Shown here: one piece after another, positions 1 to 9,333 of the stretch | How positions within the stretch are numbered: the first letter of the stretch is position 1 | Layout of the letters: every line of letters starts with the position of its first letter | Origin: Spiroplasma endosymbiont of Crioceris asparagi | GTDB taxonomy: Bacteria > Bacillota_I > Bacilli_A > Mycoplasmatales > Mycoplasmataceae | Direction: 5' to 3' | DNA length: 64,000 nucleotides | NCBI RefSeq assembly: GCF_964020035.1 | Contig: NZ_OZ026475.1 | Span: 248,001 to 312,000, forward strand | Program-made: the position numbers and the translations under genes | The notes under the pieces: generated by a model | The model's input: the letters and a program-made list of their open reading frames with translations, nothing else | Database searches by the model: none | Told to the model about the DNA's origin: nothing

Positions 1-2
1 CC

Positions 3-620
3 ACACATTTAGCTTTAGGAACTTGTGGAGATATTTTAACAAATAAAGCATATGGAGTTAACATTACTAGTTCATTTGGCTATTTAAAAGGAATGATAGA
101 AGAGATTTTTGATCAATATCAATTAAATAGTGCCTTTGTATATTTCGAACCATTTAAAACTGATAATAAAAAAATTCATAAATATTTAAGTGCAAAAATA
201 AAATATCGCGATAAAGTTATTGGTTTTATTTTTAAATTAGATCCACGTTATAATGAATCATTAAAAGTAGATGATATATATTTAGCAGAATTAGACATGG
301 GATTAATTTCACAAATGTTTGATAAAAAATTAATTATTAATCCAATTAGTAAATTTCAAGCAACAACCAGAAATATAACTTTTGTTGAAAGTGAAAAAAT
401 AAGTTATCATGATGTGATTAAAGAAACATGCAATAGCATTAATAATTTAATTAAAGTTTCATTAGATGATATTTTTGAAAATAAAGTTACTGGTAAAAAA
501 ACTATCACTATTAAACTTATATTTAATAATGAAAATCATCAATTATCAGATGAGGAAGTTAAAGATGCTTTAAGTGAAATATTAACTAACTTCAAAAAAA
601 ATAAAGTTGAGGTGATTTAA
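3..620 (+). CDS. pheT: Phenylalanyl-tRNA synthetase beta subunit, C-terminal part (5' end outside window)
   Basis: This is the last 205 residues of the beta chain of the cytoplasmic alpha2-beta2 enzyme that charges tRNA-Phe. The reading frame is open from base 3, so the gene starts before the window. The end of the catalytic-like module is visible first. The final ~90 residues match the anticodon-binding FDX-ACB fold: a start resembling 'ATTRNITFV', a 'DDIFENKVTGKKTITIKL' stretch and a 'LSDEEVKDAL' helix. The stop shares its last base with the start of the next gene, so the two are translationally coupled. Identification is by family knowledge of PheT C-termini and is secure. Confidence 0.93.
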   Translation, partial: THLALGTCGDILTNKAYGVNITSSFGYLKGMIEEIFDQYQLNSAFVYFEPFKTDNKKIHKYLSAKIKYRDKVIGFIFKLDPRYNESLKVDDIYLAELDMGLISQMFDKKLIINPISKFQATTRNITFVESEKISYHDVIKETCNSINNLIKVSLDDIFENKVTGKKTITIKLIFNNENHQLSDEEVKDALSEILTNFKKNKVEVI

Positions 621-1132
621 TGATTTATACAATTAACGAATTGCTAAAAAATAAAAAGATTGTCATTTCACAAGAAGTGGTATTAGATGCAACAATTAAT
701 GAAAAATATCATCACCCATTAGTTAGTCAACTTAAGTCATTAAAAATTGATGGTCAATTAACTTATCAACAAGATATTGATTCAATTTTTATTGATATGA
801 AATTAGAAGCAAACAATGATTTTATTGATGCAAGAGATGGTAAAATTTTTAATGAAACTTTAAAGTTAGATTGAAAGGATGATTATCTTTTTTTAAATTC
901 AGAAAATAATCCTGAATCAAACTTTATTATCGGCGATAAAGTTGATGTTTTAGATTTAGCAATCAATGAAGTGTTTTTAAATATTCCTATCAATTTTTCA
1001 AAAAATTATGGTAATATTAAAGTCGTGAATGAAAATTTTTATTTACTAAGTGAAGAAGATTTAGAAAATGAATATTCATCAAATTTAGAAGATCCCCGTT
1101 GGGATAAGCTAAAAGAATTAAAATCAAAATAG
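620..1132 (+). CDS. YceD/DUF177-like protein upstream of rpmF
   Basis: A 170-residue protein whose ATG overlaps the pheT stop by one base (TAATG). An in-frame TGA at 872-874 reads as Trp in a 'LDWKDDYLFL' stretch. In most bacteria a DUF177 (YceD) gene sits immediately before rpmF and is linked to 23S rRNA accumulation. The position, length and acidic C-terminus ending 'DPRWDKLKELKSK' all fit. The family's usual cysteine pair is not visible, which is common in mollicute versions. The function is therefore assigned by position and overall pattern, not by a catalytic motif. Confidence 0.75.
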
Positions 1133-1148
1133 GTTAGGAGTTAAGACA

Positions 1149-1328
1149 ATGGCAGTTCCATTTAGAAAGACAAGTAAAGCGGCTAAAAACAAAAGAAGAA
1201 GCCACCTTAATTTAAAATCAATCGCAATTGTGTCATGTACAAATTGTGGAGCAATGATTAAACCACACAGAGTATGCAAAGAATGTGGTTACTATAAAGA
1301 AAAAGAAGTTATCAAAGTTGAAGATTAA
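1149..1328 (+). CDS. rpmF: 50S ribosomal protein L32
   Basis: A 59-residue basic protein beginning 'MAVPFRKTSKAAKNKRRSH', the standard L32 start. The zinc-ribbon part has two Cys pairs, CTNC and CKEC, about 13 residues apart, with 'KPHRVCKECGYYK' between them. It follows the YceD-like gene by 16 bases with a GGAG ribosome-binding site and ends just before a hairpin terminator, so it is the last gene of the pheT-yceD-rpmF transcript. Length and motifs match the family. Confidence 0.96.
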   Translation: MAVPFRKTSKAAKNKRRSHLNLKSIAIVSCTNCGAMIKPHRVCKECGYYKEKEVIKVED

Positions 1329-1330
1329 TG

Positions 1331-1356
1331 AAAATACGCCAATGCGTATTTTTTTT
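1331..1356 (+). terminator. Rho-independent terminator after rpmF
   Basis: Perfect 9-bp stem AAAATACGC / GCGTATTTT with a CAAT loop, followed by a T run. It starts two bases after the rpmF stop codon. Confidence 0.88.
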
Positions 1357-1369
1357 ATATACTTAATGT

Positions 1370-2014
1370 ATGAATATACAACAACAACTAGAAAATCTTC
1401 AATTAGCTAAAAGCAAAAAAGATGTGAAATATGAACAACTTACACAAACTTATTTACACCAAATTTTAGCAGAATATAAAAGTGATCATAAAGTTTACAA
1501 TTATCTAAATTTAAATGAGTCAACTGAACTAAAAGATAAAGCAGGTGTGTATTTAATGTTTGCCGAACAAGAAAAAAATATTATTTTTACATATGTTGGT
1601 GAATCGACAAAAATATGAAACAGATTTAAAAGACATCTAGATGAAATTAAAAAAGGTAATAAAAAATTAAGTTTATATAAAAAAATCAATTATCGAATTA
1701 ACACACATAACTTAAAATTAGAAGATATTAAGTTTATTGTTATTGCAGATAATCTTGAAGATGAGAATCAACGATTAGCTTTAGAAGTCTGAAACATTTA
1801 TAAAACAAAAACCAAAAATTATTCTATGAACAGCAAAATTTGTTCGCGAAGACTTAAATGTCCTTTGGGTCATGGGGTTTGTCGTACAAAAATGCAATTT
1901 GTTATTGATGATAATCAAATTAAAATGATTATCAGTGGCATTAGCAAATCAAAAAAATGTAAAGAACGTTTTTTAATTACAGAAACAGGAAATATTATTT
2001 TGAAAAACAAATAA
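1370..2014 (+). CDS. GIY-YIG nuclease-domain protein
   Basis: A 214-residue protein, continuous when TGA at 1616-1618 is read as Trp. Around residues 56-85 it has 'AGVYLMF' followed by 'FTYVGES' and then 'RFKRHL', which is the GIY...YIG pattern and conserved Arg of that nuclease fold. The stand-alone layout is unlike UvrC, which is far longer. A Cys-rich stretch ('CSRRLKCPLGHGVC') about 60 residues from the end could bind metal. It stands alone between two terminators. The substrate is unknown; tRNA, DNA repair or a selfish role cannot be told apart from the sequence. Confidence 0.68.
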
Positions 2015-2023
2015 TATTTTTTT
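1990..2023 (+). terminator. Terminator overlapping the end of the GIY-YIG gene
   Basis: An 11-bp AT stem (AAATATTATTT / AAATAATATTT) with an 8-base loop runs into a T tract. The stop codon lies inside the downstream arm. Confidence 0.7.
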
Positions 2024-2065
2024 TCTTTTTTGTAACTTTTTGTTGCAAAGTGGTTAATATATGTT

Positions 2066-2104
2066 TTAATAATAATAAGTGTGGTAGAAAGTGGGAGATA
2101 GTGG
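2066..2104 (+). promoter_or_regulatory. mraZ promoter with MraZ-type operator (three GTGG boxes)
   Basis: GTGG occurs at 2081, 2091 and 2101, exactly 10 bp apart, just before the mraZ ATG. A further GTGG lies at 2050. MraZ is known to bind short G-rich direct repeats, about one helical turn apart, ahead of its own gene. A TAATAAT stretch near 2069-2075 is a possible -10 box. The boxes also include the ribosome-binding GGGAG, so bound MraZ would cover the start region. Autoregulation is inferred. Confidence 0.72.
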
Positions 2105-2105
2105 T

Positions 2106-2534
2106 ATGTTATTAGGGTCGTTTGAACATTCAATTGATGATAAAGGTCGTTTAATTATTCCTTCAAAAATAAGAAATAAATTGGGCGAACTTGTATATGT
2201 TTCAAAAGGATTTGAAGGTTGTTTAGAAATTAGACACCCGGAAAAATTTGAACAATGATCTACAGAAATACTTTCTAGTTCGAATACTAATTCATCTACA
2301 CGTTTATTAATGAGAGAAATCTTTGCAAATGCAGCAGAAGTTGACTTTGATTCAGTAGGGCGTATCAAAGTACCAAACAACTTATTACAAAATGTTGGTA
2401 TTACTAAAAATGTTATTATCCTTGGGTTAGGAAATAAATTAGAAATTTGAGATAAAGAAAAATACAGCAAATATCTAAAAGATAACAGTTCAAAATTAGA
2501 AGATGTTGCCGAAAAATTTGGCGGAGCACAATAA
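2106..2534 (+). CDS. mraZ: Transcriptional regulator MraZ
   Basis: A 142-residue DNA-binding regulator, first gene of the division cluster. It starts 'MLLGSFEHSIDDKGRLIIPSK', the hallmark of the first MraZ (AbrB-like) half. A second matching half, 'AEVDFDSVGRIKVPNNL', follows. Two in-frame TGA codons read as Trp. The length is typical. The start is fixed by GGGAG eight bases upstream, and the gene ends one base before rsmH. It probably represses or tunes this operon through the GTGG repeats overlapping its promoter. Confidence 0.96.
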
Positions 2535-2535
2535 C

Positions 2536-3468
2536 ATGGAACACATTTCTGTTTTATTGGATGAAGCAACAGACTTACTAAATATCAAACAAGGCGGAGT
2601 ATATGTGGATGCCACTCTAGGGCGAGCTGGCCATTCTCAAAAAATATTAAATAGTTTAACTAATGGTAAGCTATTTTGTTTCGACTTAGATACAGAAGCA
2701 ATTAAAAAAAGTGAAATTTTACTAAATAAAATAAGTAAAAATTATTTAATTTTTAATGAAAATTATAAAAATTTAAAAGCATGTTTAGCTATGCAAAATG
2801 TTTTTAAAGTTGATGGTGTTTTATATGACCTTGGCGTTTCTTCACCACAACTTGATGATCAAAATCGAGGATTCTCATATCGTTTCAATTCTAGAATTGA
2901 TATGAGAATGAATCAAACACAAAAACTTGATGGACATTATGTTGTCAATAATTTATCAGAACAAGAATTAACTAATATTTTTTTTAAATATGGTGAAGAA
3001 AAGTATGCTAAGTCAATTGCAAAAAACATTGTAAAAAAAAGACTAGAAAAACCAATTGATACAACATTTGAATTAGTAGAGATTATTAAATCATCAATTC
3101 CCAAACGAGAAATGATTAAAAAACATCCAGCTAAAAAAGTATTTCAAGCAATTCGAATTTATGTAAATGATGAATTATCATCATTAGAAACATCATTAGA
3201 AGATGCATTACAAATTTTAAACGTTGGTGGTCGAGTAGTGGTAATTACATTCCACTCCCTAGAAGAGAACATTGTCAAAAAAATATTTAAAAAATATACT
3301 ATTTTTAAAGAAGACGAAATCATTAATAAACTACCAATTACAATTGAAAACAACAAACAATTTAAGTTGGTGATGAAAAAACCATTTACCCCAAATTTAA
3401 CAGAACAAGAAACAAACAAGAGATCTAGAACAGCCAAATTATGGGCGATAGAAAGAATTAAGGAATAA
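2536..3468 (+). CDS. rsmH: 16S rRNA m4C1402 methyltransferase RsmH (MraW)
   Basis: A 310-residue SAM-dependent methyltransferase that methylates N4 of C1402 in the 16S decoding centre. The start at 'MEHISVLLDEATDLL' matches the family. An upstream in-frame ATG would run back into mraZ and was discarded. Visible motifs: 'GGVYVDATLGRAGHS' (SAM site, about residues 22-36), 'GVLYDLGVSSPQLD' and 'RGFSYRFNSRIDMRMN'. Near the end come 'RVVVITFHSLEENIVK' and a 'NKRSRTAKLWAIER' tail. Length and gene order (mraZ-rsmH) are standard. Confidence 0.97.
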   Translation: MEHISVLLDEATDLLNIKQGGVYVDATLGRAGHSQKILNSLTNGKLFCFDLDTEAIKKSEILLNKISKNYLIFNENYKNLKACLAMQNVFKVDGVLYDLGVSSPQLDDQNRGFSYRFNSRIDMRMNQTQKLDGHYVVNNLSEQELTNIFFKYGEEKYAKSIAKNIVKKRLEKPIDTTFELVEIIKSSIPKREMIKKHPAKKVFQAIRIYVNDELSSLETSLEDALQILNVGGRVVVITFHSLEENIVKKIFKKYTIFKEDEIINKLPITIENNKQFKLVMKKPFTPNLTEQETNKRSRTAKLWAIERIKE

Positions 3469-3470
3469 GC

Positions 3471-4754
3471 ATGAAATCAGAAATATACGCAGCACTTCAA
3501 ATAACTAAAAAAGAAATCAGATTTATTGTGGGAAAATACAGACCCAATTTTGGTTTAAAAGTTATTTATAAAGAAAACACAGTTCAAAAAGGGATGAGTT
3601 GATTAAACGACAAAGATGAAGTAAAAGATGTTAATTTAGTATCTCACCGTGTTAAAAAAATGATCAATAATTTTGAAACAACTTTTAAACAAAAATTAGA
3701 AAATATTATTTCTGTATTACCAACTAAAACTTTAAAAATTAAAGATGCTAATCCATCTATTTTTGATAATTCACGTGATAGACGTGTTGTTTCACGTGAT
3801 GATATTGCCAAATTAGCTAATGAAGCAAAAAAAGCTAATTATGAAGAAAATCGTTCAATTGTACAAAATAAAGTACTTTATTATGTGATCAATGAAATGT
3901 CAAAAAGTTATAAAGCACCACTTGGAGAATTAGTTAATTCATTATCAATGGTTTCAAAATTATACACTATTGAAAATGCAGTTATTAAATCTCACAATGA
4001 AGTAATTAAACAAGCAAACAAAGAAGTTCTATCAACAATGTTAGAAAACTATTCTTTAGCAAAACAAGTTATTAATCAAGAAGAATTTGGAAAAACTAAT
4101 GCTTTAGTTAATTGAGATAATGAAAAAGTAAACATTGGTTTTTATTCAGAAGGTGTACTAATTAGAGATTTACAAATTGATTTTGGTGTTGATGACATTA
4201 TTAATAAAGTAGCTTCAAAACTAAATTGTAAAAAAGATGTTTGCAAAAAATATTTAAATTCATTTATTAACTTTTCAAATGATGAATTCAATAATGAAGT
4301 TATTTATCGTAAATATGTAACTGCTAATAAACAAACTTTAGAATTAACATTAGCACAATTAAAAGAAATTTTTAAAGCAGAAATTAATGAAATAATTTAT
4401 AAAATTGATAATCAAATAATTAAGTTTTTTAAAAATGTTAATAAAAGTTTTAAAGTGTTTTACACTGGAGAGGCAACTGAAATTGCTGGTTTTGAAAACT
4501 TATTATCAGTATCAGATTTACAAAATCAATCATATATTTACTTTTCAAGAATATTTGGGGCAAAAGAAATGTGAACAATCACACTAGCTGGTGCAGTTAA
4601 AAACTTACACAAAATTAATAAAACAAAAGTTAACTTTAAAACCAGTGTTGAAACTATCAATAAAGAAGCGCCAATTATGGTACCAAAAAGAAAAAGTTTT
4701 TTTTCATGAAATAACAACAAAGAAACAACATATAATAATGCATATGGAAACTAA
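3471..4754 (+). CDS. Divergent FtsA-like actin-family division protein
   Basis: A 427-residue protein between rsmH and ftsZ, where ftsA stands in related genomes. The start is ATG two bases after the rsmH stop; TGA codons (for example 3600-3602 and 4113-4115) read as Trp. FtsA-like features are weak but in order: an N-terminal 'AALQITKKEIRFIVGKY' beta-hairpin, a 'VVSRDDI' stretch near residue 105 where FtsA has its 1C subdomain, and 'FYTGEATEIAGFENLL' late in the protein, resembling the phosphate-2/adenosine region. The C-terminus is basic and Trp-containing, as expected of a membrane-binding helix. ATP-binding residues are poorly conserved, so assignment rests largely on context. Confidence 0.68.
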
Positions 4755-4770
4755 TAATATAGGAGTTTAA

Positions 4771-6084
4771 ATGTACAATAATTTTAATCAAGTTGCAAAA
4801 ATCAAAGTGATTGGTGTTGGTGGCGGTGGTTGCAACGCTATTAATAGAATGATGGCAGAAAATGTACAAGGTGTCGAATTTATTGTTGCTAACACAGATG
4901 CACAAGTTTTGGCTCAATCAAATTGTTCTAAAAAAATTACTATTGGTGAAAAAATTTCTAAAGGTTTAGGGGCAGGTGCTAATCCCGAAATTGGTAGACT
5001 TGCTGCTTTAGAATCAGAATCTGAAATAAGGCAAGCATTAGTTGGCGCTGATTTAATTTTTGTTGCTGCTGGAATGGGTGGTGGTACTGGAACTGGTGCT
5101 GCTCCCGAAATTGCAAGAATTGCTATGGAGACAGGAGCACTAGTTGTTGCCATTGTTACAAAACCATTTAGATTTGAAGGTAAAATGCGTAATTCTTATG
5201 CAATTAATGGTCTAATTGAGTTACGTAAATATATTGATTCAATAATTACAATTTCTAATGATCGTTTATTAGAAATCATTGGAAACTTACCAATTAAAGA
5301 TTCTTTTAAAGAAGCTGATAATATTTTAAAACAAGGTGTTCAAACAATTACAGATTTAATTGCAATTCCTGCAGTTATTAACTTAGACTTTGCTGATGTG
5401 AAAACTATTATGAAAGAAAAAGGGAATGCCTTATTTGGTATTGGTTTAGGAACTGGTCCAGATAAAGCGATTGAAGCTGCTAACAAAGCAATTAATTCTT
5501 CACTTTTAGAAACTACAATTAGAGGAACTAAAGATGCAATTATTAATGTGACAGGTGGTCCAACCGTTTCTTTAAATGATGCATATGATGCAGTTGACAT
5601 TATTCAACAAGCTTCTGGAGAAGATATTAATATTATTTTTGGAATTTCAATTAATGAAAGTTTAGGTGATGAAATTATCGTTACTGTGATTGCAACAGGA
5701 GATGATGAAGAATATCAATTAGCTAGAAAACAAGTGAAACTAGAAGTTGAATCTCGCTTAGTAAAAACATTAGAAGCAAACATCAATGCGGAAAAAATTT
5801 TGCCAAGAGCACAAGAACCTATTAAGCAAGGGCCAACATTACAAGAAGCATTTGATGCACGTCTCCAAAATACTGCAACTTTAGAAAATCCCATTATAGA
5901 TATTCAAGATACTGGTGAAGACTATGAATATGATGATGACGATGATGATATTCCCAAATCATTAGATGTTAAGCATGTCGATACTAATACAATAGCGCAA
6001 TTTACTAATCAAGAATCTAATGAAGATCATGATGATGATGAAGAAGATGAAGACTTTCCCACATTCTTAAGAAAGAACTGATAA
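4771..6084 (+). CDS. ftsZ: Cell division GTPase FtsZ
   Basis: A 437-residue tubulin homologue that forms the division ring. The GTP-binding signature 'GMGGGTGTGAAPEIA' lies near residue 105, preceded by 'IKVIGVGGGGCNAINRM'; the T7-loop stretch 'LDFADVKTIMKEKGNALFG' is near 205. After residue ~320 comes a long, strongly acidic linker (runs of D and E) ending 'FPTFLRKNW'. TGA at 6079-6081 is read as Trp, so the true stop is TAA 6082-6084, one codon later than the standard code would give. AGGAG precedes the ATG. sepF starts two bases after the stop. Confidence 0.98.
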
Positions 6085-6085
6085 T

Positions 6086-6325
6086 ATGGATGAAAATAAT
6101 ACATTTGATACCAGCAGATTAACACATTTTAAACCAGAAGCTTATAGTGAAGTAAAACAAATTGTGCACACATTAAAAAAGTTTAAAAGTGTAAGTGTGA
6201 ATTTTGATAGTTTAAGTAAAGAAGAAAAAACTCGTGTAATTGATTTTATGTTAGGAGCAATGTTTGCCTTAGATGGGGCATATCATAAAGTTACTAAATC
6301 AATATATGTATTTGATATTAAATAA
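6086..6325 (+). CDS. sepF: Cell division protein SepF-like
   Basis: A 79-residue protein matching the SepF core: 'FKPEAYSEVKQIVHTLKKF', 'VSVNFDSLSKEEKTRVIDFM', 'GAMFALDGAYHKVTKSIYVF'. Its position one base after ftsZ supports this. SepF crosslinks FtsZ filaments and in other bacteria anchors them to the membrane with an N-terminal amphipathic helix. That helix is missing or very short here, since the family usually has 120-150 residues. A terminator follows at once, closing the division operon. Confidence 0.88.
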   Translation: MDENNTFDTSRLTHFKPEAYSEVKQIVHTLKKFKSVSVNFDSLSKEEKTRVIDFMLGAMFALDGAYHKVTKSIYVFDIK

Positions 6326-6328
6326 ATA

Positions 6329-6353
6329 AAAAACTGGTCATGCCAGTTTTTTT
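6329..6353. terminator. Terminator between sepF and the convergent membrane gene
   Basis: AAACTGG / CCAGTTT stem with a short TCATG-type loop, A-rich on the left and T-rich on the right, so it can work for both converging transcripts. It overlaps the stop codon of the minus-strand gene. Confidence 0.82.
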
Positions 6354-6786
6354 AATATGTAAAATAAATGATCAATGCGGCAATTACTAATAATAGGGCA
6401 ATTAAAATTAGTTTTTTACGTAAACGTTTTTTTTCACCATTACTTTCATTAATTGCTCAATTGTAACGTCTTCGATGATCATTATACATTTGGGCATTTT
6501 CACGATTAGTTAAATAACCCACAATAAACCATAAACCTAAAGATAATAAACCAAATAGTAGGGTAAGTTCTTCAAATAAAACTTTATTTTTAAAAATTGC
6601 TGAAATCCCAAAAGCTATACCTATACAACCCAAACTAATAACGACAACTGCGATTAAATCAATAACACGGATTTTTTTTGCACTTTTATAAGTTGTAATA
6701 TTATCAGGAGTTTCACTTTTTAAAATGATATCTAAGGCTTTATTTTTTTCCAAATCATTATTTGAATTTTTCATTTTATTTCCCAT
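6352..6786 (-). CDS. Small membrane protein, three predicted TM segments
   Basis: A 144-residue unrecognised protein. After a hydrophilic 45-residue N-terminus come two hydrophobic segments ('LIAVVVISLGCIGIAFGISA' and 'LLFGLLSLGLWFIVGYL'), a charged loop, then a C-terminal segment ('LILIALLLVIAALIIYF') after an arginine/lysine cluster. One TGA is read as Trp in the charged loop. The ATG at 6786 has AAGGA just upstream; a second ATG at 6773 is possible but has a poorer site. It is convergent with sepF and divergent from the opp region. No function is proposed. Confidence 0.72.
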
Positions 6787-6892
6787 TTTTTCCTTTTTAT
6801 TGTAAAATTATAAATATGTTTTGTTTAACTTAATAATATCATTAAATATTATTGGTTAAATTTAAATAATTTTTATTGAAGGAAGATGAATA

Positions 6893-7006
6893 ATGATTAA
6901 AACATTTAAGCAAACTACGCAATCTATGAATCAACAAGCGTTACTAAGACCGTTTTATTTTGTTATTGGCACATACAATACAACTTCCACTGCTAAGACA
7001 AATTAG
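6893..7006 (+). CDS. Possible 37-residue small protein or leader peptide upstream of opp
   Basis: A short open frame with an excellent ribosome-binding site (GAAGGAAG, 6 bases before the ATG). It begins 'MIKTFKQTTQSMNQQALL' and has no TM segment. It ends 57 bases before oppB with no terminator between them, so it would be in the same transcript. It could be a regulatory leader or a chance ORF. An AT inverted repeat (about 6831-6852) lies just upstream. Only the strong site supports translation. Confidence 0.4.
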   Translation: MIKTFKQTTQSMNQQALLRPFYFVIGTYNTTSTAKTN

Positions 7007-7063
7007 AAACATAAAAATTATTATTTAGTTTTGAAATTATAATTAAAGGAAAATGAGGAAATT

Positions 7064-8290
7064 ATGAACCAGGATTTTAATAAAGATATCCGTTCTAATT
7101 TACATGATGAAAATAACACCTCTTTTGAAAACCATATTATGGGGATTGAAATTAACTCAAGTTTAAGCAAGAAAGGTGAACTATTATCAAAGATAAAAAA
7201 ATTCTTTATTAATGTAAATTACGGATTTAATGAATTTAATCAAAAACGACCATTAGTTGGGTATTCACTAAAAAGAATTTGTGCTGCCTTTGTAACGTTA
7301 TTTTTAGCATTAGCAATTTTGTTTGTATTATTAAAAATGGTTACTCCTGATAGTGCATTTATGTCTGATATTAACTTTGACAAAAGTGAGATTAAACCAG
7401 GTAATGATGCCTACATGAAACTTCTAAATAAACGTAAAGAAAGTGTGGGATTAACAGGACCAACAATTCAACAAATTCTGCGTTACTTTTATAATATTTT
7501 GCCAATCTTTGAAAAAACTATTTATTTAATTGATGCAAAAGGTGAACAACACGAAACTCACCAATTAGTATATTTTGGTTTAGTATTTAGTTCTAAATTT
7601 GGAACCCCATTCCAACAAGATGTTTGAGGATTATTTAAAAAAGCAATTCCTACTTCATTTAAATTTGGATTTGTTGCGATTGCTGCTACGTATTTAATTG
7701 GAATTCCAATTGGAATATTAGCGGCCAAATTTAAAGATAAATCAGTTGATGGTATTATTAACGGATTCTCAGCATTCCTAATTGCAGTGCCACCACTAAT
7801 CATTGTAATGTTTGTGTTCTTGTTCTCTGTAAAATTATTTAATATTTCAACAATATATTCTCCCGATAAGATCATGACGTTTATTGTGCCAGTATTTGTA
7901 ATTGTATTAATGTATATTCCCCAAGTTATTGTGCAAACAAGAAGGTATGTAGTTGATGAAATGTCATCTGAATATACTAAGTTTGCTATGTCAAAAGGGA
8001 TGTCACAATCAAGAGTGTTCTTTATTCACATTTTTAGAAATGCCGGAATTCGAGTTATTCGAGATATCCCAGTATTTCTAATTGCCACATTATTTGGTTC
8101 TTCAATCTTTACAGAACAACAATGATCAGTTGATGGGATGAGTCAATACATTGTTGGGGGAGTGGCAATGCGTGAAACCTTCTTAGTTATGGGTTATGTT
8201 ACAATTGCTGCCTTAGCAGGAATTATCTCTTCATTAATTGCCGACTTAATCATGGCATTAATGGACCCAAGAGTAAAATTAACAAAATAG
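7064..8290 (+). CDS. oppB: Oligopeptide ABC transporter permease OppB
   Basis: A 408-residue integral membrane subunit, whole when two TGA codons are read as Trp. An N-terminal cytoplasmic extension of ~65 residues precedes 'RPLVGYSLKRICAAFVTLFLALAILFVLL' (first TM, shown here as the family's usual N-terminal helix). The binding-protein-dependent transport (BPD) core follows from about residue 200, with the coupling-helix region 'EYTKFAMSKGMSQSRVFF' that contacts the ATPase. Downstream genes oppC, D, F and A complete the importer. AAAGGAAAATGAGG precedes the ATG. The long N-terminus is unusual but seen in other mollicute OppB proteins. Confidence 0.93.
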
Positions 8291-8317
8291 TATAAAATTA
8301 TATGAAAGGAAAACAGT

Positions 8318-9316
8318 ATGAGTAATTTTGAGTTAAATCATAAAATTGATATTGATAATCTAAGTCCATCTTTATTTGAAGTTGTAGGAATAGATAAAAA
8401 AGAAAATGAACAAATTTATTCAAAACCATATAGCTATTGAAAATCGGTTTTAAGAATTTTATTCACATCTAATACATTCATAATTTCATTTGCCATACTT
8501 GCGGTAATTCTTTTACTTGCCATCTTTGTGCCAATTGGTAAAATGTGATGACCCGATCCAGATGATACCAAACATATTTTTGAAGGTGAAAGCTTAGCAC
8601 CATCATGACATCATTGATTTGGTTTAGGTAAATTTAATGAAGATTATTGAACAACTATTTGAATTGGAACAAGAGAAACTTTAATATTTGCCTTTATTAT
8701 TGCTGTTATTCAAATTACTGTCGGAATCATCGTTGGTTCAATATGAGGTTATAACAAAAAATTAGATATTGCTTTTATTGAGTTGACAAGATTTTTGACA
8801 TTAATTCCAACACTAGTTTTATGATTGATAATTATCTTTATGTTTAGTTCGTTAGGTGAACAATTTAACAATTCAATCTTTGTGGTTGTGTTTGCAGTTT
8901 CGTTAACCGCATGAATTCCAATTTCACAGACAATTAGGGTGCAAGTAATTATGGTTAAAAATTCCGAGTACAATGTCGCTTCCCAAACATTAGGAACTCC
9001 AGGAAGAAAAATTTTATCTCGTAATATTTTTCCAAAAATTTTACCAGTTGTTATTCAAACCGCATCATTTTCAATACCTGATGCAATTGCAATTGATTCA
9101 ACATTAAACTACTTTGGATTTTCATTTATTAAATCAGATGATTATCACAGAACATCATTAGGAAAAATATTAAACTTAGCATTAGCAAATAATAACTGAG
9201 AAGAAAATGTGTGATGATTGTTATTCCCATTAATTATGATTGCTGTCATTTCAGCACTATTCTTCTTAGTTGCCAAAACTTTGGCTGACTCATTAGATCC
9301 AAAAAACCACCGTTAA
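8318..9316 (+). CDS. oppC: Oligopeptide ABC transporter permease OppC
   Basis: A 332-residue second membrane subunit. A soluble N-terminus is followed by a TM helix ('NTFIISFAILAVILLLAIF'), an extracytoplasmic loop rich in Trp (most encoded by TGA), then the BPD transport core. The EAA-type coupling segment 'VKNSEYNVASQTLGTPGRK' is near residue 210. The final residues 'ADSLDPKNHR' are the typical OppC end ('..DPR'). The ATG follows AAAGGA by eight bases and lies 27 bases after oppB. Its partner in the channel is OppB. Confidence 0.93.
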
Positions 9317-9333
9317 TTTTAAGAAAGGGACAT

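Noticed and set aside
2503-2535. Earlier ATG for rsmH inside mraZ
   Set aside because: Family alignment starts at 'MEHISVLL'; the 2536 ATG abuts the mraZ stop.
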